The notes: generated by a model from the letters alone, not told the origin. 64,000 nucleotides of DNA from Ignavibacteriota bacterium (GCA_016218045.1 JACRFB010000006.1:1-64000), one strand, 5' to 3'. Positions 26,546 to 35,738 are shown, counted from the stretch's first letter. Translations and numbers: made by a program.

Positions 26546-27040
26546 TCAGTTCTCCAGGTACTGTTTCGCGTCGAGAGCGGACGGCGTCCATTTCGAAAGG
26601 AAGGTCAACACCTTCTCGGGCGAATGCCCCTTGCCGTCCTCGAGAAAACCGGAATCCTGCGTGTGCAGACGGGTGCCGCGCGCATCGAGCACCACGAGCA
26701 CAGGGAATCCGAACCGCTGCGGATACCCGAGCCGCTCCAGCGTCGCCAGATTTTTGTTCTCCTTGCTGTAATTGACGCGGATAAAGACGTAATTATCCCG
26801 AATCGCGCGCGCGATCGTGTCGTTCGAGGCGAAGAGTTTTTCGAGGCGGATGCACCACGGACACCAGTTCCCGCCCACCTGCACGAGCACGTGTTTCCCC
26901 TGCTGTCCGGCTTCGTGGAGGGCGTTGTCGAGTGCCGCCGCGGCATCCGCGGAGGGGTCGTAGATGCGCGCGTCGGTCGCGTGCGGCTGCGCCGCGCACA
27001 CCGCCGCGGCGAGAAGAAACAGGATGACGATTCTGGTCAT
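26546..27040 (-). CDS. Exported thioredoxin-fold protein
   Basis: 164 residues with a short signal peptide (MTRIVILFLLAAAVCAAQ). The thioredoxin active site is WCPWC (Cys60, Cys63), preceded by VLVQVGGN and followed by the cis-Pro in FGFPVLVV. The pattern is like the DsbD C-terminal and DUF255-type thioredoxins (a KLFASND stretch and YVFIRVNY follow the active site). A role in periplasmic disulfide reduction or cytochrome maturation is inferred. The gene stands alone between a HEAT-like protein and the terminator of the Nuo-like operon. Confidence 0.85.
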   Translation of the reverse strand: MTRIVILFLLAAAVCAAQPHATDARIYDPSADAAAALDNALHEAGQQGKHVLVQVGGNWCPWCIRLEKLFASNDTIARAIRDNYVFIRVNYSKENKNLATLERLGYPQRFGFPVLVVLDARGTRLHTQDSGFLEDGKGHSPEKVLTFLSKWTPSALDAKQYLEN

Positions 27041-27190
27041 GGTGTATGGATCTCTGCTGCGCTAGGTCGGTGATGTCTTGTGATCGGGTGCAAGATACTC
27101 CTTTTGGGAGAAAAAAAAGGACGATTATCACGACCGGATCAACGTGCACTGTGACATGTCGGAATTGGACCGAGGAATGAGTGGACACAA

Positions 27191-27221
27191 CGAAAAGGGC
27201 CGATCGTCGCCGACCGGCCCT
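27191..27221 (-). terminator. Terminator of the Nuo-like operon
   Basis: On the minus strand, stem AGGGCCG/CGGCCCT (27221-27215 with 27202-27196) is followed by TTTTCG, 40 bases after the stop codon of the large subunit gene. Confidence 0.75.
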
Positions 27222-27260
27222 CTGGTGATCCGTGTTGTAAGACCGGATGGATACGCCCGG

Positions 27261-30200
27261 TCAGGCCTTGATCTGTTTCACCCTGCCGGCCATGCGCGCG
27301 TCGATTTCAAGCACATGCGGCGCGGTGGCGGGGGTCGCGATCACCTGATCGGAGTAAGGTATGAACTGTGCCTTCCCGTCGGGGGTGACAAAACCGCCGT
27401 CGAGCCGGCCGGAGAACCCGGAACAGGCCTCGAAGGCCGCAAGCTCGCGGAAGGCGTCGGGGATCAGACCGATGCCGTCGCGACCGGCAATGATGGACGC
27501 GAGGCGCGCGATGATGTCCGCCGAACGCAGACCGTTGACGGGCTCGCCGATCGGATTGATCTGCTGCCGCATGCCGCACCAGTTGGTGAGGTGGCCGTCG
27601 GTTTCGAGATACGTCGACAGCGGAAGGAACACGTCCGCGTTCTGTGCTGTCTCAGTGAGGAAGAGATCTGCGACAACGAGGAATTCGAGATTGCGGATGA
27701 AGCCGCCGAACTGCTCGGTCACCGCCGGATTCTCTCCGAGTACGAAGGCGGCGCGCACACGATCCTCGCGGATCTTCCGGGCCAGGCTGTGTCCGCCGAA
27801 CAGGGCGTGTGTGTCGACGCCCCACAGTTCCGCGACCTTCGACGAGGCCGCCGCGTTCGCGGGCAGCGCCCCGCCGGGCAGCAGCTTCGGATCGAATCCC
27901 GCTGCAAGCATGCCGGTGTGGTTGCACTGGCTGCTCATCAACGCGAGACCACTACCGGGCACGCCGATCTTCCCGAGTGCGAGCAGCAGCGTGGCCAGCG
28001 CGCGGAGGTCGTTGGTCGCGCGGTCGATGCGGCTGTCGAGATTATACCAGGCCACGACGCGCTTCGTCGGATCGGCGAGCAGTGACGCGATGTCGCGGAT
28101 CGTATGCTCGGCCACACCCGTGATGGAACTGACGTCCTCGAGATCCACGGCATCGAGATGCTGCAGCAGCCGGTCGAAATGATCGGTGCGATTCGCGATG
28201 AACTCGCGGTTGATGGCGCCGCGGCGGATCAGTTCCGACAGAACTCCGTCGAGAAGCACCGTGGCCGTGCCGCGACGCGGATCGGCCCACACTGTCGCGT
28301 GCGGCACAAGATCGATACGCGCGGAATTAATCACGATGGCCTGTGCGCCGTGACGCATGCGCCGCTTCATCTGCCAGCCCAGCACGGGGTTCTCGGCGGT
28401 CGGATTCCCGCCGAGGAAAAGATACACGTCGGCGTTCTGCACGTCGTCGACGCCCACAGTCGACACAGTGGCGCCGAGCATGTCGTCGAGTGCGTGGTAA
28501 TCGGCCTCGTTCACGAGATGATGGAACGAGGCGATGTTGTTCGTGCCCACGTACGCGCGCGCGAATTTCCCGGCCAGGTACAGTTCCTCATCGGTGAGTT
28601 TCGGCGACGCCGACACGAGGATGGTGTCGCTGCCGTGATCCTCGATCGCCTTCTTCATGCCGCGTTCCACGGCGGCAAAGGCCTCGTCCCACGACACGTC
28701 CACCAGCTCGCCGCCCTTGCGCACCATCGGGCGCGTCTGCCGCGTTCCGTCGAGGTAATGCTGATACCCGAAACGGCCGCGCACACACAGCTCGCCGCGG
28801 TTCGGCTCGGCATCGGGAGCGGCGCCGGTCACAAAAAAGATGTCGGGCGTCTTCACGCGCAACGTCACGTTGCAGCCGACGGAGCAGTAGTTGCAGACGT
28901 TGAACACGGCGTCCATCTTCCATGGACCCGACCGCTTGTACGGCATCTTGTCGACCAGCGCGCCGGTCGGGCACACGTCGATGCAGTTGCCGCAGGCCAC
29001 GCAGTTCGTTTCGTGCAGCGCTTTGTCAAGTGCCGGTTTGATGATGGTGCGGAATCCGCGGTTCACAAAACCGAGCGCCGACACGTTCAGGATTTCAGAA
29101 CAGGTCCCGACACAGCGTCCGCAGCGGATGCACTTGTTGGAATCGATGCGGATGAAGGGATGGCGGTTGTCGACCTTGTAGCGGTTGAACTCGCCAACAA
29201 AGCGCGTCTGATCCACGCCGTATTCGGTGCAGTAATCCTGCAACTGGCAGGCGAGGCCCACGTCACACCCGCACTCGGCGCAGCGCAACGCCTCCTCGAT
29301 GGCGGTGCGGTCGTCGTACGCCATCTCCACTTCGTTGAAGTCCTTCACACGCAATTCCACGGGACGTTCGGGCGCGTGATGCTGATGCGACCGCTCGATG
29401 GGCGGAAGATCCTTCTCGGTCAGCTTGTGGAAGTTGTCACGTTTGCTTTCGAAGCGCTGCGTAAGCGGATGCACCTCGCCGCGCTCGATGAAGGCGATGA
29501 TCGCGTCCGCGGCCTTCTTGCCTGCGGCAATCGCGTCGATCGCGTCGGCGGGCCCGGTCACCACGTCGCCGCCCGAAAACACGCCCGGACGCGCGGTGTC
29601 GAAGGTACCTTCCTTCGCGACGATCGTTTTCCACTTTGTCACCTTCAACTGCTCGTCGCCCGTCACGCCCGTGAGATCGGGCTCCTGGCCGATGGCCGAA
29701 ATCACCCAGTCGCACTGCAGCGTGTATTCGGAATTCGGCACTTCGACCGGACGGCGGCGGCCGCTCGCGTCGGGCTCTCCGAGTTCCATGCGGATGCACT
29801 GCATCGAGACGAGCCGGTCGTTCTCCGCATTCACCCGCATGGGCGCCGCGAGGAATTCCATGCGTACGCCTTCGTGCTCCGCCGCCTCGATCTCGACCAT
29901 GTTGGCCGGCATCTCGTTCCGCGTGCGACGATACAGCAGCACCACTTCATCGGCGCCCAGGCGCAGCGACGTGCGCGCGGCATCGATGGCCGTGTTGCCG
30001 CCGCCCACAACCACGACGCGTCCGCGTACGGGCGGATTCGTTTTCAACTGCACCTGCTGCAGGAATTCGACGCCGCTCAACACACCCGCTACGTCTTCGT
30101 TTTCGACCTGCATCGGCTTGCCCACCTGGGCGCCAAGACCGACAAAGACCGACTTGAAACCGCGCGTGAACAGATCGTCGATGCTGAAATCGCGTCCGAG

Positions 30201-30989
30201 CTTGGTGCCGAGATGTACGTCGACGCCGAGGTTCGTGATCCAGTTGATCTCCTTGTCGAGCACTTCCTTCGGCAGACGGTATTCGGGAATACCGTAACGC
30301 AACATGCCGCCGAGTTCCGGCAACGCCTCGTAAATGGTCGGTTCGTATCCCTCGAGCACGAGGTAATACGCCGCCGTGAGTCCCGCCGGACCGCCGCCGA
30401 CGATGGCCACCTGTTTGCCGTTCTTCGGCTTCACTTCGGGCGTCCACATGCCCGTGGCCATGTCGAGATCGGAGGCGTACCGCTTCAGGAAGTCGATACC
30501 CACGGGTTCGTCGAGGAGATTGCGGCGGCAGTTGAGTTCGCATTTGCGTGTGCAGACGCGGCCGCAGACGGAGGGAAGCGGATTCTTCTCCTTGATCAGT
30601 TCCACCGCCTCGGTGAACTTGCCCATCGATATCAGGGACATGTAGCCCTGGATGTCGATGTCGGCCGGACAATTCAGACGGCATGGTCCGAAACAGTCCG
30701 CGTAATGATCCGAGAGCAGCAGTTCGAGGCAGGTCTTGCGCGCGGCGCGCACCTTGTCCGACCGCGTCTGTATCACCATGCCCTCCGCCACGCGTGTCGA
30801 ACACGCGGGGAAGAGGCGCGAGGCCCCCTGCACTTCCACGACGCAGAGGAAACACGAGCCGAAGGGTGGAAGTTTGTCGTCGTAACAGAGGGTCGGGATC
30901 GTGTCGAGACCCTGCTCCCTGCAGACGGTAAGGATGGTTTTATCGGGGGAAGCGGTGACAGTCTGTCCGTTGATCGTCAGAGTTACCAT
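27261..30989 (-). CDS. NuoG-like large subunit with NfnB/GltD module and degenerate molybdopterin domain
   Basis: 1242 residues, in order: a [2Fe-2S] ferredoxin (Cys35, 46, 49, 63); an Fe-S adaptor of the GltD/NfnB type (Cys99, 103, 107, 142, 146, 150, 154); a FAD/NAD(P) oxidoreductase about 190-505 with VAIVGGGPAGLTAAYY and VVVVGGGNTAIDAA; two [4Fe-4S] ferredoxin motifs (Cys620, 623, 626, 630 and Cys663, 666, 669, 673); then a molybdopterin-oxidoreductase domain about 690-1200 with its own cluster (Cys699, 702, 706, 735). By my alignment the Cys/Sec that ligates Mo in formate dehydrogenase is replaced by Val near 826, so formate oxidation is unlikely. With the NuoE and NuoF homologues upstream, the probable role is NAD(P)/ferredoxin electron transfer, perhaps bifurcation. 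Confidence 0.88.
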   Translation of the reverse strand: MVTLTINGQTVTASPDKTILTVCREQGLDTIPTLCYDDKLPPFGSCFLCVVEVQGASRLFPACSTRVAEGMVIQTRSDKVRAARKTCLELLLSDHYADCFGPCRLNCPADIDIQGYMSLISMGKFTEAVELIKEKNPLPSVCGRVCTRKCELNCRRNLLDEPVGIDFLKRYASDLDMATGMWTPEVKPKNGKQVAIVGGGPAGLTAAYYLVLEGYEPTIYEALPELGGMLRYGIPEYRLPKEVLDKEINWITNLGVDVHLGTKLGRDFSIDDLFTRGFKSVFVGLGAQVGKPMQVENEDVAGVLSGVEFLQQVQLKTNPPVRGRVVVVGGGNTAIDAARTSLRLGADEVVLLYRRTRNEMPANMVEIEAAEHEGVRMEFLAAPMRVNAENDRLVSMQCIRMELGEPDASGRRRPVEVPNSEYTLQCDWVISAIGQEPDLTGVTGDEQLKVTKWKTIVAKEGTFDTARPGVFSGGDVVTGPADAIDAIAAGKKAADAIIAFIERGEVHPLTQRFESKRDNFHKLTEKDLPPIERSHQHHAPERPVELRVKDFNEVEMAYDDRTAIEEALRCAECGCDVGLACQLQDYCTEYGVDQTRFVGEFNRYKVDNRHPFIRIDSNKCIRCGRCVGTCSEILNVSALGFVNRGFRTIIKPALDKALHETNCVACGNCIDVCPTGALVDKMPYKRSGPWKMDAVFNVCNYCSVGCNVTLRVKTPDIFFVTGAAPDAEPNRGELCVRGRFGYQHYLDGTRQTRPMVRKGGELVDVSWDEAFAAVERGMKKAIEDHGSDTILVSASPKLTDEELYLAGKFARAYVGTNNIASFHHLVNEADYHALDDMLGATVSTVGVDDVQNADVYLFLGGNPTAENPVLGWQMKRRMRHGAQAIVINSARIDLVPHATVWADPRRGTATVLLDGVLSELIRRGAINREFIANRTDHFDRLLQHLDAVDLEDVSSITGVAEHTIRDIASLLADPTKRVVAWYNLDSRIDRATNDLRALATLLLALGKIGVPGSGLALMSSQCNHTGMLAAGFDPKLLPGGALPANAAASSKVAELWGVDTHALFGGHSLARKIREDRVRAAFVLGENPAVTEQFGGFIRNLEFLVVADLFLTETAQNADVFLPLSTYLETDGHLTNWCGMRQQINPIGEPVNGLRSADIIARLASIIAGRDGIGLIPDAFRELAAFEACSGFSGRLDGGFVTPDGKAQFIPYSDQVIATPATAPHVLEIDARMAGRVKQIKA

Positions 30990-30997
30990 GGCGCACC

Positions 30998-32755
30998 TCA
31001 GTCCTTAACCACCGCATCGAAGCGGCAGACAGTGAAGCATTTTCCGCATTGAATGCATTTCTCCTGCTCGATCACGTGCAGGACCTTCTTCGCGCCGGTG
31101 ATGGCCTCGGTCGGGCACGCGCGTGCGCACACCTGGCAGCCGGTGCACAGTTCGTTGATCGTGAATGTGAGCAGCGGCGGACACACATGCGCGGGACATT
31201 TTTTGTCCACGATATGCGCGATGTATTCGTCCTTGAAATACTTCAGGGTCGTTACCACTGGATTCGGCGCGGTCTGCCCGAGGCCGCAGAGCGAGGCCGC
31301 CTTGATCTGTCCGCTCAGTTCCTCGAGATTGTCGAGATCGGCCAGTGTGCCCTCGCCCGCGGTGATGCGCTCGAGAATTTCGAGCATGCGTTTGGTGCCG
31401 ATGCGGCAGAACGTGCACTTGCCGCAGGACTCCGCCTGCGTGAACGTGAGGAAGAACTTGGCGACATCCACCATACACGTCGTCTCGTCCATCACGATAA
31501 GACCGCCGGACCCCATAATGGCGCCGGTGCGGTTGATCTGCTGATAGTCGATCGGCAGGTCGCACATTTCGGCGGGGATACAGCCGCCCGAAGGTCCGCC
31601 CATCTGTACGGCTTTGAACTTCTTGTCGTCGGCGATGCCGCCGCATACGTCGAAGATGATCGAGTTGATGGTGATGCCCATCGGCACCTCGACGAGGCCT
31701 GTGCGCCGCACTTTGCCCGCCATGGCGAATACCTTGGTGCCCTTCGAATCGGCCGTGCCGTAGGCGGCAAATGCGGCGCCTCCGTTGAGGATGATCCAGG
31801 GGATGTTCCCGAAGGTCTCGACGTTGTTGATGTTTGTGGGCTTGCCCCAGAGGCCGGCTTCCGCGGGGAACGGCGGCCGGAAACGCGGCATGCCGCGGCG
31901 TCCTTCGATCGACGCCATGAGGGCCGTCTCCTCGCCGCACACGAAGGCGCCCGCGCCTTCCTTGATTTTGATCGCGAAATTGAATCCGCTCCCGAGGATG
32001 TTCTCGCCGAGCAGCCCGCGTTTCTTGCACTGCGTGATGGCCTGTCGCAGGCGCGCCACGGCCTTCGGATACTCGGCGCGGCAGTAGATGTATGCCTCGT
32101 CGGCGCCGATTGCGTAGCCCGCGATCATCATGCCCTCGATCACCGCGTGCGGATCACTCTCGAGCACCGAGCGGTCCATAAACGCGCCCGGATCGCCTTC
32201 GTCGGCGTTGCAGATGATGTACTTCTTATCGCCCTTCGCCTGGCGTGCAAGCTTCCATTTGGTGCCGGTCGGGAAGCCGCCGCCGCCGCGCCCGCGCAGT
32301 CCGGACGCGAGAACTTCATTGATGACGTCCTCGGGTGTCATGGTGGTGAGGGCCTTTTCAATGGCCTTGTAGCCGCCCGATGCGACGTACTCTTCGTACG
32401 ATTCCGGATCGATCACGCCGCAGTTGCGGAGCACGATGCGCACCTGATTCTCGAAGAAGCCCGGCTCGCGCCCCTCGCCGATGACGATCCATTCGTCGAT
32501 GGCCGCTCCGCCGAGTATGTCCTCTTCCACGATACGTCCCACCTTTTCGGGACTGACGTCGCCGTAGGTGTGCGACACGCCGTCGCCGTTCGAGATCTCG
32601 ACCAGCGGCTCGCGGTAACACATGCCGATGCAGCCCGTCTCCTTGAGCACGAAGCTGCCGGGTCGTTCGCGCAACTCGTCCTGGAAGGCCTTGTACGTTT
32701 TTTCGCCGCCCGCGGAAATGCCGCAGGTACCGAGTCCTATGGTTACAGTTTTCAT
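30998..32755 (-). CDS. NuoF-like FMN/Fe-S NADH subunit with C-terminal ferredoxin
   Basis: 585 residues, longer than respiratory NuoF because of added domains. An N-terminal thioredoxin-like [2Fe-2S] domain has a KETGCIGMC signature. The NADH/FMN core carries GRGGGGFPTGTKW and ICNADEGDPGAFMDR. A SLBB domain follows, then the N3-type cluster site ESCGKCTFCRIGTKRM. The C-terminus has two [4Fe-4S] motifs (CTGCQVCARACP and CIQCGKCFTVC). This is the architecture of the HydB/HndC/StnB-type diaphorase subunits of bifurcating enzymes. It starts 7 bases after nuoE and ends 8 bases before the large subunit gene, so the operon is tight. Confidence 0.93.
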   Translation of the reverse strand: MKTVTIGLGTCGISAGGEKTYKAFQDELRERPGSFVLKETGCIGMCYREPLVEISNGDGVSHTYGDVSPEKVGRIVEEDILGGAAIDEWIVIGEGREPGFFENQVRIVLRNCGVIDPESYEEYVASGGYKAIEKALTTMTPEDVINEVLASGLRGRGGGGFPTGTKWKLARQAKGDKKYIICNADEGDPGAFMDRSVLESDPHAVIEGMMIAGYAIGADEAYIYCRAEYPKAVARLRQAITQCKKRGLLGENILGSGFNFAIKIKEGAGAFVCGEETALMASIEGRRGMPRFRPPFPAEAGLWGKPTNINNVETFGNIPWIILNGGAAFAAYGTADSKGTKVFAMAGKVRRTGLVEVPMGITINSIIFDVCGGIADDKKFKAVQMGGPSGGCIPAEMCDLPIDYQQINRTGAIMGSGGLIVMDETTCMVDVAKFFLTFTQAESCGKCTFCRIGTKRMLEILERITAGEGTLADLDNLEELSGQIKAASLCGLGQTAPNPVVTTLKYFKDEYIAHIVDKKCPAHVCPPLLTFTINELCTGCQVCARACPTEAITGAKKVLHVIEQEKCIQCGKCFTVCRFDAVVKD

Positions 32756-32762
32756 GGTCTCC

Positions 32763-33269
32763 TCACTCCGCTGCCGCGTCGGCGGTGGCGCGCGCCTGCC
32801 GCTTCGCGTCTTTCATGGCTTTCCGGGTCTTCTGCGCGTTGAGGCGTCCGAATGTCTCGCCGTTGATGGTGATCACCGGCGCGAGCGAGCAGCAGCCGAT
32901 GCACGCCACCGAGAGCAGCGAGAACTGGCCGTCGTCGGTTGTCTCGTCGTACGTGATTGCGAGCTCGTCCGCGATTTCGGAATACACCGCCTTGGCGCCG
33001 TTGACGTGGCAGGCGGTGCCGTTGCAGATCTTCACGACATTCCTGCCCAGCGGCCGCGTGCGGAACTGGGCGTAGAAGGTCACGACGCCATAGATCTCGG
33101 CAGCCGGGATGGCCGTGACGTGGCTGATGTAGTCGATCGCCTTTTCGGAGACGTAGCCGTATGTGTCCTGTGCCGACTGCAGCAGCGGGATGAGTGCGCC
33201 CGCGTGCCCGTCGTACTTCCACAGCTCGACGTTGAACGGCTTGAAGTCGAGGGTGTGCTGTTCTTCCAT
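32763..33269 (-). CDS. NuoE-like [2Fe-2S] subunit
   Basis: 168 residues of the NuoE/24-kDa family. A helical N-terminus (GALIPLLQSAQDTYGYVSEK) precedes the thioredoxin-like domain with the cluster ligands CNGTACHV and CIGCCSLAP. In this family it passes electrons to or from the NuoF partner. The C-terminal 20 residues are Lys/Arg/Ala-rich. It lies between the RAM protein (15 bases upstream) and nuoF. Confidence 0.95.
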   Translation of the reverse strand: MEEQHTLDFKPFNVELWKYDGHAGALIPLLQSAQDTYGYVSEKAIDYISHVTAIPAAEIYGVVTFYAQFRTRPLGRNVVKICNGTACHVNGAKAVYSEIADELAITYDETTDDGQFSLLSVACIGCCSLAPVITINGETFGRLNAQKTRKAMKDAKRQARATADAAAE

Positions 33270-33284
33270 GAGAACCCTGCCGGT

Positions 33285-33779
33285 CTAGAGGGTGGTGAGA
33301 TTGATGACCCAATCGTGTTTGTATCGCAGAATGCCGCTCATGCCGCGCACCGAGACGTCGATGAACGAGAGTACGCTCTCGAAGGTCTCGCCTTTCAGGA
33401 GCGCGATCAGATCACACTCGCCGGAGGTGGGGGCGCAGAAAACGACATGTTCGTCCTGTTTTAACGCGGTCCGCACCTCGTCACGCAGCTCGGGATCCGT
33501 GTCGAGATACAGATACGCGTGGCGCAGCGCGTGGTCGCGCGGTGCCCCGTCCTCGTCGTCGGTCTCGATGTCGTAGCGGTGCAGCTCGGCGACACCCGGG
33601 AGATCGGCGACGGCGCGCGGGAGTTCGGCTCCGGCAAGACGCACTTTCAAAACGAGGTGCGCCGCGCCTTCGACGGCGTCCCAGCGGGTGACGGACTCCG
33701 AGGCGGAAAGCGCCTCGACCGCGGGCAGGAGGGATTCAGGATCGGAGAAGCGCGTCACAACATACGCGGTGGAAGTCAT
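33285..33779 (-). CDS. Tandem RAM-domain protein without a DNA-binding domain
   Basis: 164 residues made of two similar halves of about 75 residues, each with the beta-alpha-beta-beta-alpha-beta pattern of Lrp/AsnC ligand-sensing (RAM) domains. The second half (HAYLYLDTDPELRDEV to RYKHDWVINL) is the clearer match: GECDLIALLKGE is a typical RAM glycine-and-acid loop. There is no helix-turn-helix. The ATG is preceded by a good Shine-Dalgarno (CCAGGAGC). As first gene of the NuoE-F-G operon it may sense an effector for the complex or a regulator, but this is inference. Confidence 0.7.
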   Translation of the reverse strand: MTSTAYVVTRFSDPESLLPAVEALSASESVTRWDAVEGAAHLVLKVRLAGAELPRAVADLPGVAELHRYDIETDDEDGAPRDHALRHAYLYLDTDPELRDEVRTALKQDEHVVFCAPTSGECDLIALLKGETFESVLSFIDVSVRGMSGILRYKHDWVINLTTL

Positions 33780-33983
33780 GCGAAGCTCCTGGTCGATGAA
33801 GGGAAGGAAGCCGGAACGACATAGCCGCCCCGCTTCTCGAAATGCTCGAGGAGGGAAATGGGAAGAACGGTCTCGGAAGGAAAAAATAAGGGATGCAAAT
33901 GTGCGGCTGGATGGGAGGTGCGTGACGAGGGTGACATGTGATGCACGATAGGACGTACACCGGACCTATGTCATGGAACGTAC
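33780..33983. other. Leader region of the Nuo-like operon
   Basis: About 200 bases between the candidate promoter and the RAM gene start. It contains purine-rich stretches (GGGAAGGAAG and GGAAGGAAAAAATAAGGG) but no coding frame. No recognisable riboswitch was found by eye. Confidence 0.5.
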
Positions 33984-34014
33984 CAAAAATAACTCGCAGG
34001 GAACCGCAGGAAAA
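33984..34014 (-). promoter_or_regulatory. Candidate promoter of the Nuo-like operon
   Basis: On the minus strand, TATTTTTG (33991-33984) matches TAnnTTTG, with TTTT 19 bases upstream (34014-34011). It would give a leader of about 200 bases. Confidence 0.4.
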
Positions 34015-34104
34015 CGCAGGGCAATAATGCGGAATCGGACAATATGGAACAAATCACTATCGAAAATGAGAAAATCGGACACCGTTTAACCGGAATGAAA
34101 AAAA

Positions 34105-34345
34105 TGTGGAAGGTGGAAAGTGGAAAGTGAAAGGTGGAAGGTGGAAAGTGGAAAGTGGAAGGTGGAAGGTGGAAATTGAAAGGTGGAAAGTGAAAGGTGG
34201 AAAGTGGAAGGTGGAAAGTGGAAAGTGGAAAGTGGAAAGGGTCCTGAGCTGGACAGCCTTTCCACTTTGCTACCTTGCTACTTTGCTACCTGCAACGTGT
34301 CACGTGAAACGTGTAACGTGTAACATGAAACGTGTAACGTGTACC
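34105..34345. repeat. Degenerate heptamer arrays flanking a hairpin
   Basis: Block 1 (34105-34240) is GTGGAAA/GGTGGAA units. A 9-base-pair inverted repeat GTGGAAAGG/CCTTTCCAC (34232-34240 and 34257-34265) joins it to TTTGCTACC/TTGCTAC units (34266-34290). Block 3 (34293-34345) is ACGTGTA/ACGTGAA units ending 10 bases before the stop codon of the peptidase gene at 34356. This is the main content of the 576-base gap between genes at 33780-34355. Confidence 0.88.
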
Positions 34346-34355
34346 GTCACCTACC

Positions 34356-35738
34356 CTAGTCGTTCCACATCGAAAACATCGGATCCCACGGACCCAGCTC
34401 CACCGCCTTTTGAGAGAAGATGGCGGCGACATCCTTCGGCAGATATTTTTTGTGGATGATGACGGCGTAGTTGTACTCTTCGAACCAGGAGTTGTACATC
34501 GTGAAGAGACCGGCGTTCCCCGCCTTCGCACCCCAACTGTTTTCCACGAGCCATTTCTCGGGCTTGCCGTCCACCACGTCGACGCCGATGATTACCATCG
34601 CGTGCGACGGAACACCCTCTTGATACAGCACACGCGTCTTTTTGTCCATGCGCATGTCCACGCCGTACAGCGACTCGTAGTCGTACAACCCGAGTTTCAT
34701 CACGCCGAGCTTCGAGTCGGATTCGCGGCCAACGTCGCAACCGAACCAGACGGGATCGTTGCCGAGCACCGATTTCAACGTGAGGTCACGCATCACATCC
34801 ATGGGTACGTTGGCAAACGTCATGTTCGGCGCGTCCACCAGGTTCCGGTCGTAGCGGATCTGATACAACGCGTTGAAGGGATGCGCGGGGTAGCTGTACA
34901 GACACACGTATTCGTCGAGCTTCATGCCCACGTGCGCCGCGTAAAACTCCTTCGGCGTCCACGTCTTGCGCGGTGACACGGTGCCGTCGGCGTTTTCATA
35001 GCGCCATTCGAAGGATGCGGGAGGCACGCCGAGGTGCATCGCCAGCATGCGGTACACGTTTTTCAGCATGCCGATTTTCTCGGTGCGCAACGCCTGTTCG
35101 TCCCTGCCGGGCGTGCGCAATTGCGACGCGCACTTGCGCAGGTACTGCGAGATCGTGCCGTTCATTGCCCCGGTGTTGCCGCTCGATTCCGTCTCGGGCA
35201 TCACATCGGCGGGCACGGCCCCGTACTTGTCGATGAGCGCGAGCACCATGTTCCACTGCCCTCCGTCGGGGAAGGGATTCTTGAGCAGCCACTCCACGTC
35301 GCGATCGTCCACCGGACGCGCACGCGTCGCGATGATCGATTCGAGAAAGAGGTTCGCCTTCTCGAGTTTGTCGTAGAAAAAGAGGAAGTTCTGCGAAAAC
35401 TCGAAGCCCCTTTTCTTCAGCGAGGTCATCGCGACGGGCCGCATGATGTTGAGACCCGCATACAGCCAGCAGCGGCCGCTGCTCTTCTGATCCGTGACGC
35501 CGTCGGTCTTGATCCGATGTGAAAAATACGCGTCGGAGGATGTCGACACTGCCCGGTCGAGCGCGAGGGAACGAATCCCGTTCGCGGCCAGGGCGTTGGT
35601 CACGGCCTTGTTCGGCGTATATGATTCGCGCAGTCCGCGCAGTATATCAGACGTGAGCGCGCCTGTCTGCGCGTACATGCCGGACGATAATACTAGGAAA
35701 ACGAGGAGTGTGGCTGAAGGAAGAAACGAACGGCGCAT
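34356..35738 (-). CDS. Exported bleomycin-hydrolase/PepC-like peptidase (C1B)
   Basis: 460 residues from ATG at 35738; a signal peptide (MRRSFLPSATLLVFLVLSSG, cut after MYAQ) precedes the C1B domain. Upstream open codons add only a non-hydrophobic leader. The papain-like catalytic residues are Cys90 (QKSSGRCWLYAGLN), His379 (SHAMVIIG) and Asn400 (VENSWG). Bleomycin hydrolase and PepC are normally cytoplasmic aminopeptidases that form hexameric rings, so an exported form is notable but is known in Bacteroidota-type genomes. It probably trims peptides outside the cytoplasm, alongside the S46 peptidases. The gene is monocistronic. Confidence 0.9.
   Translation of the reverse strand: MRRSFLPSATLLVFLVLSSGMYAQTGALTSDILRGLRESYTPNKAVTNALAANGIRSLALDRAVSTSSDAYFSHRIKTDGVTDQKSSGRCWLYAGLNIMRPVAMTSLKKRGFEFSQNFLFFYDKLEKANLFLESIIATRARPVDDRDVEWLLKNPFPDGGQWNMVLALIDKYGAVPADVMPETESSGNTGAMNGTISQYLRKCASQLRTPGRDEQALRTEKIGMLKNVYRMLAMHLGVPPASFEWRYENADGTVSPRKTWTPKEFYAAHVGMKLDEYVCLYSYPAHPFNALYQIRYDRNLVDAPNMTFANVPMDVMRDLTLKSVLGNDPVWFGCDVGRESDSKLGVMKLGLYDYESLYGVDMRMDKKTRVLYQEGVPSHAMVIIGVDVVDGKPEKWLVENSWGAKAGNAGLFTMYNSWFEEYNYAVIIHKKYLPKDVAAIFSQKAVELGPWDPMFSMWND

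Noticed and set aside
27261-30989. Annotation of the large subunit as a formate dehydrogenase
   Set aside because: The molybdopterin-type domain has no Cys or Sec where formate dehydrogenases bind Mo, and no in-frame TGA occurs there. The neighbours are NuoE and NuoF homologues, and an NfnB module is inserted.
28104-31052. A 982-codon open frame on the plus strand across the redox operon
   Set aside because: It is antisense to genes with clear domains, has no recognisable motif of its own and reflects high GC at third positions.
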